In this document: one piece after another, positions 45,987 through 55,818 of the stretch
How the letters are laid out: each line of letters opens with the position of its first letter
How positions within the stretch are numbered: position 1 is the stretch's first letter
Source: Sclerotiophoma versabilis
Lineage: Eukaryota; Ascomycota; Dothideomycetes; Pleosporales; Didymellaceae
Length of the DNA stretch: 64,000 nt
Assembly (NCBI GenBank): GCA_012274445.1
Contig: JAAROD010000093.1
Location: forward strand, 310,001 to 374,000
Reading direction: 5' to 3'
Translations under genes and position numbers: made by a program
The notes under the pieces: model-generated
Database searches by the model: none
The model's input: the letters and a program-made list of their open reading frames with translations, nothing else
Told to the model about the DNA's origin: nothing

Positions 45987-46482
45987 TAATCAATGTTATG
46001 GCAGCTGCTCGCATCTCGTGTGCAATCTTGCTAGCCGAGTTCGCGACACCACAGCCGTTGACCATACTCGAGCGCGCGATACGACGTGCTCGATACTCGA
46101 TCAATCCAGCCTGTAACAAACGCGATGCATATCGGTATGGCTCGACGATAACTTCAAGGAAGTCAGGCGGCTACGCCTATCTCACAGTCGCAGCGTAGTG
46201 GCACGTGTTGGGCTGCATCTTGACCGGCAATCAACAGAGCATGACCAGCAAAGCTTGCATAGAGGTCAGGGTAGCATTTCTATCGACAAGGACATACACA
46301 AACGCACAGACATCGAAGAAGGTCCTATACTGGCGGCAGCGCAGTTGTGCAAGCACACCGGAAGCCTTCCTTGCTGACCCGCGCCTCAGAACCAACACAC
46401 CAACGTCGAACCATCCTCGACGAGAGCCAACCTCGTTGCGGGGACAGCTACCTTCCATCCGCGTCGCCGTCCGCAATGCGCC
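45987..46482. other. Flank of the element, nothing recognised
   Basis: A frame at 45998-46198 (66 codons) begins 10 bp outside the element but has no recognisable domain. The rest is non-coding as far as I can see. Confidence 0.35.
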
Positions 46483-47370
46483 CTACGCTGCAGACCCGCC
46501 GCACCTGGCTAAGCAGCCGTGTACGTCCTGGGCCAGGTTCTCGGGGATCCAGCTCCTGAAGTCGTCGATGTTCTTCCCGTCGATCGTCTTAGGGGCGCCC
46601 AGCGTGGCGTTGACGACGCCAGCGTTGAGGCTGAACAGCGTCTGCGCCAGCTGAAGGGTGCCGGGGTTGTTCGAGTCTAGCGCGGCTACGAAGACCGCTC
46701 TCTCGCACGCATCGTTGAACTGGTAGTGCGCGCTCGCTCGCGGGAACACGGCGCCTTCGAGCTTGTTGAGCGTGCCCGCGATCTCTGGGTTCTGGCCAGG
46801 CTCGACGAGGCCGTTCTCGAGGATGTAGCCGAAGCGGAGGCTCGACCCCTCGACAAGCGTCAGGAACTCGGTGGCGCGCGGGTGCACGTGCGGGGTGTTG
46901 ATGCCGCAGGGCTCGAGGAAGCCGACGGTAACACTGATATCGAGGCCGGTGAGTATGGGAAACGTTTCGATGTCCTGGATGTGTGTCAGAGTGTGAGTTG
47001 TGGTGATTGGAGGTGAGCTGGATGCAGCTGCGTTGCACGTAATTTACCGCCAGCCTGTACTCACTGCAGCCTTGGTGGCGCCGCCCTTTGCGCCGTTCGC
47101 GGGCTGCGCGTTGTTGAAGTCGAAGACTGTGAGCTTACGCAGGGCATCTCCGGTGAGAAGGCTCCCGTTGTTGACGAGCAGCCTCTGAAAGCGTTTGACG
47201 GCTGTGGGGGCTTCGAGCAAGTCTTGCCAGAGCTGTGGTTGCTTGTCCGCAGGTGCGGTGGGAGCCGGCTGGACAGCCGCACTTGCAGTGCAGCTCTGGC
47301 TGTAAGGCTGAGCCTGAACGACGCCAAACGTCGTCAGAACGGCCAAGAGGGTTGTCAGCGCGGTTTTCAT
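46483..47370 (-). CDS. Secreted cupin protein (germin/spherulin-1A-like), 265 residues
   Basis: Exons 47065-47370 and 46483-46974, intron 90 nt (GTGAGT..CATCCAG). ATG 47370 starts a clear signal peptide, MKTALTTLLAVLTTFGVVQA. The first cupin motif is complete: CGINTPHVHPRATEFLTLVEG carries the two His and the Glu that bind Mn or Fe. The second motif is weaker (FPRASAHYQFNDACERAVFV) but keeps its His. The end has a Cys pair region (HGCLARCGG). Fungal spherulin-1A-like proteins are exported and often stress- or development-induced; their substrates are mostly unknown. Length and architecture are normal for the family and the gene appears intact. Confidence 0.8.
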
Positions 47371-48532
47371 GAGTGCCAGCTAGGTAGTGGTGAGTTGGTA
47401 GTAAGGTTGATATGAGACGATATTGGGAGACGATATGAGGAGACGATATGCGGAGACAAAAGCGGGAGACAAAAGCAGGAGTATGCGTAAAACCAAAATG
47501 TCGCTGGCTGTCGTTATATGCTCTCTGCGTAGCGTGCCAGCGCCCCTGGTTCGATGTGATCGCTTCCGCTTCTCGTTCTCTACTGATGGTATTTTTAGCT
47601 GCTACTGCTGCCAGAAGTAGCCCCCGAAGTAGTCCCTGAAGTAGTCCCTGAAGTAGTCCCCGAAGTAGCCCCCGAAAGTAGTCTCCAGCAGCAGAGAGCT
47701 TGTTTCGGGTCGCTGACTGTACAGCCTGTGATGGTAGCTCAGCGGCGGGCTTAGAGACGTTGCAAACGAGGCCGCCGACCAGACCCTTCGACACGGTCGA
47801 AAATGCGCCTTTTGTAGTATGTATCTTAGCGACCGCTTCTGGTCTGTCCAACGGGTCCCGTTGCACGTCGGACAGGTGTGCATTTCTACAGTACAAGACA
47901 GAAAGTGCGTCGCTTTAGTACATATCACATCGAGTCGAGAGCACATGCCATGGCACATCCAGCTGGAGAAGGGAGACGGCAAGAGCTTTCGTCCACAACG
48001 CTAGCTATGATTTCTAACGACACTTTGCTGCAGCAGGTACATCAGAACGGGCTGCAGAGACGAGAGCGAGCCGAACAGCTCGCAGCACTCAAAGAGCTGA
48101 TGGATGAACATACTGGATTGGACGCTCGATGCGCTGTACACGCTTCGAGCTGCGTTGGAGCACTGCACAGAGAAGAGGGCGACGAGTGACACCGAAGAAG
48201 TGGACAAGAACATCGAGCGCAATACTTCGGGAGGATGGATATAAGACTACGAAATACACAATCACCGCCGTTGCGTCTGCTTGATGCTTGATGCTTGATA
48301 CCTGATACCTATCTGAAGCGGCGGTAGATGCACTTCCCAAGCACACTTTTCGAAGACGCTCAGACTGCGTTGCTCGTCCCAGCAGCTGACCTGACTTCCT
48401 CCGCCAGAGCCTCTGCTCTCTCCATGAAGGCCACTAGCCACTCTTGCATCTGCACAGTGTACGCCTGGAAGGCTGCGAGAGGTCTAGTGTTCAGCTTAGA
48501 TGGTTGGGAGCAAGCTCACGGCTGGAGAGCAC
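47371..48532. other. Region with minisatellite and small frames
   Basis: Includes the promoter of the cupin gene, the 12-bp minisatellite listed at 47614, a small plus-strand frame from ATG 48008 to 48189 (LLQQVHQNGLQRRERAEQLA, coiled-coil-like, 60 codons), and a possible last exon of the next gene at about 48358-48440 on the minus strand (FQAYTVQMQEWLVAFMERAE). Confidence 0.35.
47614..47683. repeat. 12-bp minisatellite, about six units
   Basis: Units gaagtagtcccy with the variants gaagtagccccc; the last unit has one extra a. In one minus-strand frame it would encode GLLRGLLQ-type repeats, but no gene is supported there. Confidence 0.75.
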
Positions 48533-48970
48533 CTACTTTGTCTCGCGGCTGGATAGCAGCTTCTCCAGGCTGTCTATCCGCTCTTCGAGCGCTTGCACTT
48601 TCGGGCAGTCATGCGGCTGTGCGCTCTCGACCTGTACTTCCGATGCCAGCTGCGCTACAGGGCAATAGTCGCTTCCTGCTAGCTGCAGCTGTTCCGGATA
48701 GACAAAGGGGGTGTCATTGTGATCTGTCGCTGTTCGGATGGGGTATGCTGCTGGATACGCAAGGAAGCTATCGTTTGGCGTTTCTGCAAGGCTCGTGAAA
48801 CCGAAAGCGTCAGTCGTTAGCCACTGAGAACACAGCCAGCTGTCGTCGGTCCAATAGTTGGACGACATGTTCGTCGCCAAGCACAGGTCACCATCCTCCA
48901 GGGCAGCTGGGTATAGGTCGGAGCTGCCGTAGCTCTGTGTAGTCATGTCAAACCCCATGTCGAAGTCCAT
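48533..48970 (-). CDS. Hypothetical acidic protein with C-terminal coiled coil, 145 residues or longer
   Basis: ATG 48970 opens MDFDMGFDMTTQSYGSSDLY, an acidic Tyr/Ser/Trp-rich protein whose end (KVQALEERIDSLEKLLSSRE) is a short leucine-zipper-like coil. The composition resembles a transcriptional activation region. The stop TAG at 48533 directly precedes GTGCTC; sequence downstream at 48358-48440 looks coding, so either a further exon or a CAG-to-TAG change is possible. A purine/pyrimidine-biased leader and a TATATACC word (about 49092) lie upstream on the minus strand. Confidence 0.45.
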   Translation of the reverse strand: MDFDMGFDMTTQSYGSSDLYPAALEDGDLCLATNMSSNYWTDDSWLCSQWLTTDAFGFTSLAETPNDSFLAYPAAYPIRTATDHNDTPFVYPEQLQLAGSDYCPVAQLASEVQVESAQPHDCPKVQALEERIDSLEKLLSSRETK

Positions 48971-49555
48971 AGCTTAGCACAACTCTTCGGAATTTAAGGG
49001 CACAGAGACGGGGAGAGAGAGAGGGAGAGGAAGTTGAAACGGTGTTGGGAATGGTTACTGATACTCTGATGCATCGACACGCCGCCGCGATATATACCGA
49101 GACACTGTAGTATATTCGGAAGCTTGATGTTCAAGCTTTCGTTGTAGCATGCCTGTTTGAAACAGACTAGAAATGTGCAAGTCTAGCATGTGTGTCTCAT
49201 ACTAAACAGCGACCACAGTCCGAGGATACTGTACTGCACACTCATCGCTGAGCTGTGTCTGTTTCGCTGCGGCTTCTAGTCTTGCAGCATCAGGAAAGAA
49301 GTCAACTTGATGTGGTCTCTGTGTCCGGAACCTGCCATGTCCGGTTTCAGTCACTGTTTTGCGCAACGTGCACGCAGCGCCTGGTCGCTGCACCTGTCAG
49401 GCTCTATTTAGGGTAACAGACTGTGTAATTCAGTCTTAAAATAGAGATTAGACAGTAAACTAGGCCACCTTCTCAAATATGTCCTCGGCCAAGTCGCTCA
49501 AGTTTACTATGCGACGCGACCTTGCGCTGACGCCGCCTTGCTTACACGCCTCACA
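48971..49555. other. Intergenic, promoter of the minus-strand gene
   Basis: A GAGAGAGGGAGAGG tract at 49010-49030 and the TATA-like word; otherwise no gene seen. Confidence 0.35.
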
Positions 49556-49813
49556 ATGGCATCTGTCGTCCCCAGTCTGAGTAGTAACGAGCTAGAGCAG
49601 ACCGTGAGAGACGAGAAACTTTAGCATCAGAAGATCCAAGCTGGCGAGGGTCTGCAGAGCGAGGAGCTCGCACATCTTCACCTGAATATCGAGAACCTGC
49701 TAGATCATAGTCGTTTTCTGGAACAGTTAGACCTCACTTTGCTGTGTGTCTTCGATTCCCTGATGCTGAGTGCAGAACTATCGGGGAGACATGCCAGAGC
49801 TAGTGATCACTAG
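49556..49813 (+). pseudogene. Short coiled-coil gene with one in-frame TAG
   Basis: From ATG 49556: MASVVPSLSSNELEQTVRDE, KL, then TAG 49622-49624, and in the same frame HQKIQAGEGLQSEELAHLHL to TAG 49811-49813. CAG to TAG would restore a Gln in a helical context. Confidence 0.45.
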
Positions 49814-49882
49814 AACTGAGACGGAAATGCTCCAGGGAAGAGTGTCGTTCTGACGCTTATCTTCCCTCGTCGACCTTTCTAG

Positions 49883-50311
49883 GCTGTACGGGAGGGCTTC
49901 GTGAGCACGTTGATTGCCTAGAAAACAGGCTTTTTCCTACACTCCTACAGCCTCTACTCAGTCGTTTTGGTGTACAGAGCGTGCAGAACGATCTCGCAAG
50001 ATGCCGCGGCGCGAGATGTCCACCGCTGACCGAACGAGAGGAGCAGCTGTACACGATTGCGAACAAGGTCTCGGACCAGGTCGACTGCCTTACCGAAGAG
50101 GTAGGAGAGTGCGTCACTCCTGTAGCTCCATCTCACTAGCAATCTTGCAGCTAGAACGAGCTGCAGCCTGCGAAAAGTAGGACTGTCGATACAGAGGGAA
50201 AAGCTTGAGCAATCCAAAGAGTACTCCAAGAGACTTCGGGAGCAGATGGAAAAAGCCATGGGAGAGCTGATGGTCAATTCAGGCGCAGAGTGTAGGAAAG
50301 TGCGATTGTAA
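49883..50311 (+). CDS. Coiled-coil protein fragment, two exons
   Basis: Opened by a ttctag acceptor at 49882, exon 49883-50100 reads CTGGLREHVDCLENRLFPTL and LTEREEQLYTIANKVSDQVD to CLTEE; exon 50195-50311 reads REKLEQSKEYSKRLREQMEK to CRKVRL. The 94-nt intron ends in gatacag. Probably the 3' part of the gene that begins at 49556, or of a paralogue. Function unknown. Confidence 0.4.
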
Positions 50312-50471
50312 GTCGGATCCACTTGTGGTACTGTGCAGGCTGTTAATGTCTAGATATGTGCTGTTCTTCTCCTTGTTAAGGATAGACTTCGAGTAGTGAC
50401 TGTCGCATGCTCTAACCTATTGATCTGGGTTCGATATACGTGACCGACAAGAGCATGGCCTCCAAGACGGC

Positions 50472-51061
50472 CTAATCCATACCACCGCTCGACACCACTG
50501 GTGCAACAGGGAGCTCCTGCTTCAGCCCTTCCAAGCCCTGCATCACCGCCGACAAGCCCTGGCTCTGCTTCTGCAGAGCGTGCTCGTACGACTCTGCGGC
50601 TAGCGAGGCCTTGTCGTACTGCTCTTGCAGCCGTTGATGGGCCTGACCTAGCTGCTCTACCGTTGCCTCCACCTCCTGCCGGCGTCGTGTTTCTGCAGAA
50701 AGCTGCCTTTTCGCTTCCTCTGCCTCGGCGCTCAGTCTGGCGTTCTCCTCTTCCAGACGCGCAATCTGCGCACTGAAGCTCATACCAGCTCCCATAGACA
50801 TGGCCGGCCTGAGACAGTGCAGCCCCTCCGCTCTTTGCACTGCGTCCGCAAGTTCGAGTGCTGGTACAACGACCTCAAAGTCTGTACCGACGCCTGCGCA
50901 GAGCTCTTTATATGCGCTGACGGAGTGCTCGCTAATGTTCTTGGAGAACAGATGCTGTAGCAGATGCTCTTTCCCCGGCACAATCTTCCAGCAGTACGCA
51001 TTGTCCGAACCTGGCTTCAGTCGGACTTCGGATGGCTCTACGATGATGTTGAGTCGAGTCG
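50472..51061 (-). CDS. Coiled-coil protein, C-terminal exon, unknown family
   Basis: An open frame of 196 codons starts after an acceptor-like atgcag (ending 51062) and reads TRLNIIVEPSEVRLKPGSDN, AYCWKIVPGKEHLLQHLFSK, a helical part (ELADAVQRAEGLHCLRPAMS), then a long coiled coil (IARLEEENARLSAEAEEAKR) to VSSGGMD. There is no ATG at its start. A frame at about 51084-51259 (MPDTLTPRQARLPSTCPARN, later ERGIWRDRCRKALAQHIGRT) is probably its first exon, but I could not find a donor in the right phase. The globular part before the coil suggests a lineage-specific conserved family. Confidence 0.5.
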
Positions 51062-51967
51062 CTGCATGACGGTCAGTTTAGCTCAGGTATGCCAGAAACT
51101 TGGCGGGTTTCGTCCTACCAATATGCTGTGCAAGTGCTTTGCGGCATCGATCTCTCCATATGCCACGCTCGATGTTGCTCGCTCGCACGTGACCCATGTT
51201 TCGAGCTGGGCAGGTGGAGGGAAGTCTAGCTTGACGTGGAGTCAGAGTGTCAGGCATGGTAGCGTTCTGTGTTGGTGAAGGGTTTGTATCGCACTGCCCC
51301 AACTGCCCGCTAGGTACAGTACTCCATGGATGATGAAGCTCACTCTCAGGCGTGAATAGATGACGGGGGTTGTACTGGCTGCACACGGTTTTGGTGACGT
51401 TACTGTACAGTGTGCACCAATCTATCGAGATCATAGCAACCACACATCACGCTGGCTAAGTGGTGGTTGATGCAAGTAGAGACAGGCTAAGAATCACGCC
51501 GGTGCCGGCCGCACGCGGCACCGCACTCGGGAGCTGACTCAGGAACCGCACAGCGGCAGCAGATAGTCAGGCCTACGGCAACAGCAGCTGTTTCTGGTGC
51601 GTCCTTGCAAACAAAGCCACGCTTGCCCTTCGGCTGTAGGTAGGTGTTGTGTGGCCCCAGTGCCCCGGTCCGTAGTGCAAACCGAACGCTGTAGTACCAC
51701 ATATTGTACGGTACATTGGTATCAACTGAGGACCCAATGGCCTGAGATCTGCACCTGTGGCGATGCCATAAATAGTGCGATACATCAACTGGAAGTGCTG
51801 TAGGCTGTGCATAAACCAGCTCATCTCAGATCCATGTCCTACGCGGGCTTTTAAAGACCCTTCTCTTACCGAAACATCGTCGCACACCTCGGGCAACGGC
51901 CACAAGCCAGTCACCTGCTCCCTTCCCACATCAAGCTGCCAGATACCAAGACCACGGCCAAGCATGA
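51062..51967. other. Possible 5' exon of the coiled-coil gene, otherwise empty
   Basis: 51084-51259 (minus) probably belongs to the gene at 50472-51061. The rest shows no supportable gene. Confidence 0.35.
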
Positions 51968-52606
51968 ACGGTCACGTATCCCAGGTCTGCCCTCCACCAG
52001 CCTCTCGAGCGTACACCTCATGCTTACCCTTTGCCACAGCAGAGCAGCCATCCCAACAACAACCCACTTCACTACATTCCATACTATATCAACGAAGCTC
52101 AGAGACTGCTGGATGCGCGAGACACGGCCATCAGAGACCTCCAGCACGCACTCGCGCAGAGAGAGAAGCAACACACGGCCGAGAAGTCTGGACTGCAGAG
52201 CCAGGTGTTGTCCATGAAGATGCATTACGAAGCTGCAAGACAACAGACCATCGCCATAGATCAGGCGCGCATGAAGCTGGAGCAGCACACCAGTGAGCTC
52301 GATAGTAGTTCGACTCGAGCAGACAGACCTGCGCGGCACACACCTGACAGCGATGGTACGGCACAAGCGTACCACGACCTCGAAGTTACGCTGCAATTTC
52401 TACAAGACGAAAAACGAGGTCTGTTGGAGCAGCACCAAGCGGACCACGATGAGTGGTCCAGGACACTGGCCCGTCTGTCTCAGCGCTGTGATGCGTTGCA
52501 GTCGGCGCTGAAGAGCAAAGGCTACGAGCTGGATGGGTCAGGAGTGTTGACGAGATGTGCCAGGCGTAATACCAGGAAGCGTCTTGTCGTCGAGAGGGAA
52601 GAGTAG
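51968..52606 (+). CDS. Coiled-coil protein, start unresolved
   Basis: An uninterrupted plus-strand frame of 213 codons follows a stop at 51965. It reads QQSSHPNNNPLHYIPYYINE, then heptad-like helix (AQRLLDARDTAIRDLQHALA; HDLEVTLQFLQDEKRGLLEQ) to TAG 52606 with a basic end (RRNTRKRLVVEREE). No in-frame ATG lies near the beginning, so an upstream exon is needed; ATG 51965 is in another frame. Function unknown. It belongs to the same local set of coiled-coil genes as 49.5-51.1 kb. Confidence 0.45.
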   Translation, partial: TVTYPRSALHQPLERTPHAYPLPQQSSHPNNNPLHYIPYYINEAQRLLDARDTAIRDLQHALAQREKQHTAEKSGLQSQVLSMKMHYEAARQQTIAIDQARMKLEQHTSELDSSSTRADRPARHTPDSDGTAQAYHDLEVTLQFLQDEKRGLLEQHQADHDEWSRTLARLSQRCDALQSALKSKGYELDGSGVLTRCARRNTRKRLVVEREE

Positions 52607-53096
52607 TGCATCGAAGGACTTCTGCACGGGCGTCTGAGCCGCGCGTTCTGGACGTTGACTCAAAGCTGGCATCTCTCGGCTGGCGCTCATAGCAATGCAT
52701 TGCCTAGACGGCCATTGTAGAAACGATGCCCGAGAAGAAGGCCACAATGAAGCCCTGACTCCTGTGAGGTTGACTTTGTTTGCAGTGACTGTCCTCTTTC
52801 GCAGTTCGCCGTGCATTAGATGGGCACAAGACTAAGATGCCCAATCGGCACAGCCGGTGCAGCCCAGTTGGCGGGTATCGAGCATAAGCTGCAGTATGTC
52901 AGCGTGAATGCCAGCAACGCCCTTGCACGGCGCACGGCGGACGGCGTATTATCCGGATAGCTGCTCACGCTGCTCTCTGGTTGTGTTCCTGTATCGCTCC
53001 CTGGGATCCGGCGAGCTACTATAACCGGTCTGTTCGCTCTTCGACGCTGCGTCCTTCTCCAGCCAGCCAGCCAACCAGCGAGTCAATACCCCAAAC
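52607..53096. other. Intergenic
   Basis: No gene seen; contains a ctataac TATA-like word at about 53019 ahead of the PAQR gene. Confidence 0.35.
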
Positions 53097-53945
53097 ATGC
53101 GTACCGAAAAACACCCCTTCAAGCTCAGTCACCGGCGATGCGGTACAGCATCCTACAGCAAGTCGCTGGCGTCCGTCGTCCGCATCCACACGGAAACCGT
53201 CAACATCTGGACATATTGCCTGGGCGCCCTCTGGTTCTCAGCATCTGCAGCGCAGCTCGTCTCCGCTTACTCAAGCTCGACTGCAAGCACAGTCCATGTC
53301 TCAGCCGGTGTCGCAGCCAATGTCTCAGCCGGTGTCGCAGCCAATGTCACAGCCGTCATCGTGTACCTGGCAGCAGCCGCCCTCTGCTTTCTGTGCTCTT
53401 CGCTCTAACACACATTTGCGAACCACGCTCGAGCGGACCTGTGGCAGCGCATCGACCACTTCGGCATCGTCGCTGTCATCTGGGCCTCCTCTGTCTCGTT
53501 TGCTTTCTTCGCCTTCCGCTGCCTGCCAGGCCTGCAGTGGGCGCATATAAGCCTAGTGACCCTAGCGAGCGTGTCGTCCCTGAAGCGCCTATGGAAGACG
53601 GGAGTTGAGCACGCTGGAGGCTGGTGGGTTCGCCTGACCACCCACGCTGCTCTAGGGGCACTGGCTACGCTGCCAGCACTGCAGTGCTGGTGCCAGGCCC
53701 AGACACCTTGCCAGAACGCTGGCCTACTGACCGCCTTCGCAGAGCTGTCCGTCGCCAACAGCGTAGGTGGTGCGCTGTACGCAACCAGCATCCTCAACAA
53801 TGCCGTGGGGAAAGAGCTGGGCATCCCGGACGCCAGCCATCATGCCATGCACATCGTCGTTCTCGTCGGTGCGTGGCGGTATCAGCAAGGCTTTCTGAAG
53901 GCCTATCGCGTTAGCACTCGTGCGGGCTACAGTCTCTGCGGGTGA
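53097..53945 (+). pseudogene. PAQR/Hemolysin III-family membrane protein gene with one in-frame TAA
   Basis: ATG 53097 gives SYSKSLASVVRIHTETVNIW, the entry motif of the progestin/adipoQ receptor (yeast Izh) family. The frame meets TAA at 53406-53408 and continues as HTFANHARADLWQRIDHFGI, with family His and Asp, through several hydrophobic helices to IPDASHHAMHIVVLVGAWRY, the C-terminal HxxxH metal site. Read through, the product would have 282 residues and seven helices. The first extracellular loop contains a perfect 24-bp duplication (VSAGVAAN twice). Only one lesion is visible; CAA to TAA would create it. Izh proteins act in membrane sterol/zinc homeostasis. If no recoding occurs this gene is dead. 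Confidence 0.75.
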
Positions 53946-54065
53946 AGGAGCACGCTGTGACGACAAGATCGAGACCAGGGCGGCAGGAAGGCAGAAAGAC
54001 TATCCGAGCGGTGAGACTCGAGGTCCTGCGTCGATGCGAAGTCGAACGGTTTGTGAGGGACGTGC

Positions 54066-54161
54066 AAGTTGTCGTTCAACGAAGTTGTAGTTCGTGCAAG
54101 TCGTCGTTCAATCAGGTCGTCGTTCAATTAAGTCGTCGTTCAATCAAGCCGTCGTTCAAGC
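54066..54161. repeat. 16-bp minisatellite, six exact-length units
   Basis: Six consecutive 16-bp units of the type aagtcgtcgttcaatc (54066-54161), with substitutions but no length change; later units are closer to each other than to the first two. Confidence 0.8.
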
Positions 54162-54363
54162 GAGACATATGTACATACATGCAGTGGTGCGACGCTCTTC
54201 CTAGCGGACGTGCAAGACGCACAGCCTCGGCTAGGTGCACACAACATGGCCGCAGATGATTGCCGCGCAGCTCGACTGTTGGCTTAGACATCCTACATGC
54301 AACCACAAGTCTGTCTTAGTTGTTCTTCCTGCCTCGAGTGAAGCTCTGCGACTGCAACATCCT

Positions 54364-54891
54364 TCAGGAGCGGGGCGGTCCCAAGTCCCCGACAAGTGTG
54401 CCGCACGCTGTCGCAACCACGAAAGACGGTGCCTTCTCGGCTGCCGCTACGGAAGTCGATGGCACAATCGGTCGGGGCATGGCGCATGTTATCGATGCTT
54501 CTATCAATAGCAATACGCCGATGAGAGCGCTTCCACTGAGGCTACCAGCAGCGCCACACGTACAGGTACGTACTGACCGAGCGACGACGTCGACGGCTAG
54601 GCCCCGACGTGTGGCGCCTTCTCTGATACGTGTAGCACGAACACATCCCGCCGTGCCGCACAGGCGCAGCACCGTACTCCACAAATGGTGAGGATGGCCG
54701 GTTGCAGCAAGATGGCTTCGCTGCACTGCATGGTCGTCGATTTTGGGTTTCGACGCATTCTTGTCGGGGCGGGGGATCCTCGCCAGCGTGATTCCTAGCG
54801 CGGCCAGCTGAGCCAGTTGCGGGTTCTGCCCGCACTCCCACCGGTATACCTCTGCGGACGATGCCAGGGCGCGGCCACGCAGGGCTGACAT
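54364..54891 (-). CDS. Hypothetical protein, 175 residues, weak support
   Basis: ATG 54891 to TGA 54364 without interruption. Reads VYRWECGQNPQLAQLAALGI, HLAATGHPHHLWSTVLRLCG, later a hydrophobic SGSALIGVLLLIEASIT. GC-rich DNA produces long frames on both strands here, and another frame at 54542-54961 overlaps it, so chance cannot be excluded. Confidence 0.3.
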   Translation of the reverse strand: MSALRGRALASSAEVYRWECGQNPQLAQLAALGITLARIPRPDKNASKPKIDDHAVQRSHLAATGHPHHLWSTVLRLCGTAGCVRATRIREGATRRGLAVDVVARSVRTCTCGAAGSLSGSALIGVLLLIEASITCAMPRPIVPSTSVAAAEKAPSFVVATACGTLVGDLGPPRS

Positions 54892-54974
54892 TCCCGCTTG
54901 TTGCTGTTCCGTGCCGCACAGTACGGCACAAAGCAGTTACGGCACAGCGCAGTAGCTGCACTACTGGGCCGTAC

Positions 54975-55129
54975 TGTAGCGGCTGTGAAGTCTTTCCTTC
55001 TCTTCTTTCTCGTATGAGACTTTCCGTGGTGACGTCTGTGAGTACAAAGCAAGACGACGCAGTGCGTGCAAGCCCTGAAAGGGCTCCAACTTCAGCAGCC
55101 TACCTCGCGCCTCGGCACTCAGCTCAGCG
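54975..55129. repeat. About 150-bp dispersed repeat, copy 2
   Basis: Second copy of 39335-39485, same strand, including the agccctgaaagggct hairpin and the shared open text MRLSVVTSVSTKQDDAVRAS. It lies just before the MULE transposase remnant. Confidence 0.75.
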
Positions 55130-55158
55130 CGATTCTTAGCGTCGCGTCTACCTAACTA

Positions 55159-55458
55159 GTGGGCGGTAGGAGAACGTCCATTTCTCAGTTCGCTTTTAAT
55201 ATCAAACTGAGGCTCGGCAGGCACGTTGAGATCAACACAACCGCATCGAACAAAGTATTTGCTGTCTACCTCGGCTGCCTCAGACGTTTTGCTGAAGCCC
55301 TGGACGCTCTTCTTCCTGACTGCACGTACAAAACAAACAGTTACAATTTACCGCTGCTCAATTCCGTTGGGAGTGATGCGAACAACAAAATAGTACACCT
55401 GGGCGTCGCGCTGATGCGGAGCACTTATAAGGCAGCGTTTGGTGTAGTGTTCTCCTAA
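55159..55458 (+). pseudogene. Mutator-like (MULE) transposase fragment
   Basis: The frame reads LLPDCTYKTNSYNLPLLNSV followed by DANNKIVHLGVALMRSTYKA before the stop at 55458. The D-x-TYKTN-x-(Y/F)-x-MPLL-x-x-G block with a downstream (I/V)G-x-A(L/F)M is the start of the MULE transposase domain, its first catalytic Asp in PDCTYKTN. Only about 100 codons remain; no other catalytic residues, termini or target duplication were found. Confidence 0.55.
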
Positions 55459-55818
55459 TTTGCGCCTACTTGCTTACGGTTAACCTGAATCCAAACACCT
55501 CACTTCGGGTTTATTTCTACAAGCAAAGTTGAAGGCGCCCAACGAGTTATCGAGGCGTAGCTCAGCAGCTTGTTACGATCCGTTGCAGCCTAGCCCAGTG
55601 TCGCTCTCCTAAGCGAGGAAGAACAGAGAGAGCATACTGCATATGCCACAACAATCATTTGGTATAACGTGTTTTATCACCAAGCAGCGCACCGTCACCG
55701 AGCAGCGCGCTCTCACCAACCTCTCGTCTATTGCAGTCTATTACCTCCGCACCACAACCCTGCACTAAAACAGGCTGTAGCCTATAGTGTTATTCGGAAG
55801 CGTCGCTACTATCTAGGT

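Noticed and set aside
39668..45988. Treating the outer inverted repeats as a chance pair
   Set aside because: 38 of 40 matching bases, TA on both sides and matching subterminal words make chance very unlikely.
46589..47038. 149-codon frame overlapping the cupin gene
   Set aside because: Out-of-frame reading of the cupin exon; composition is Arg/His/Pro-biased as in shadow frames.
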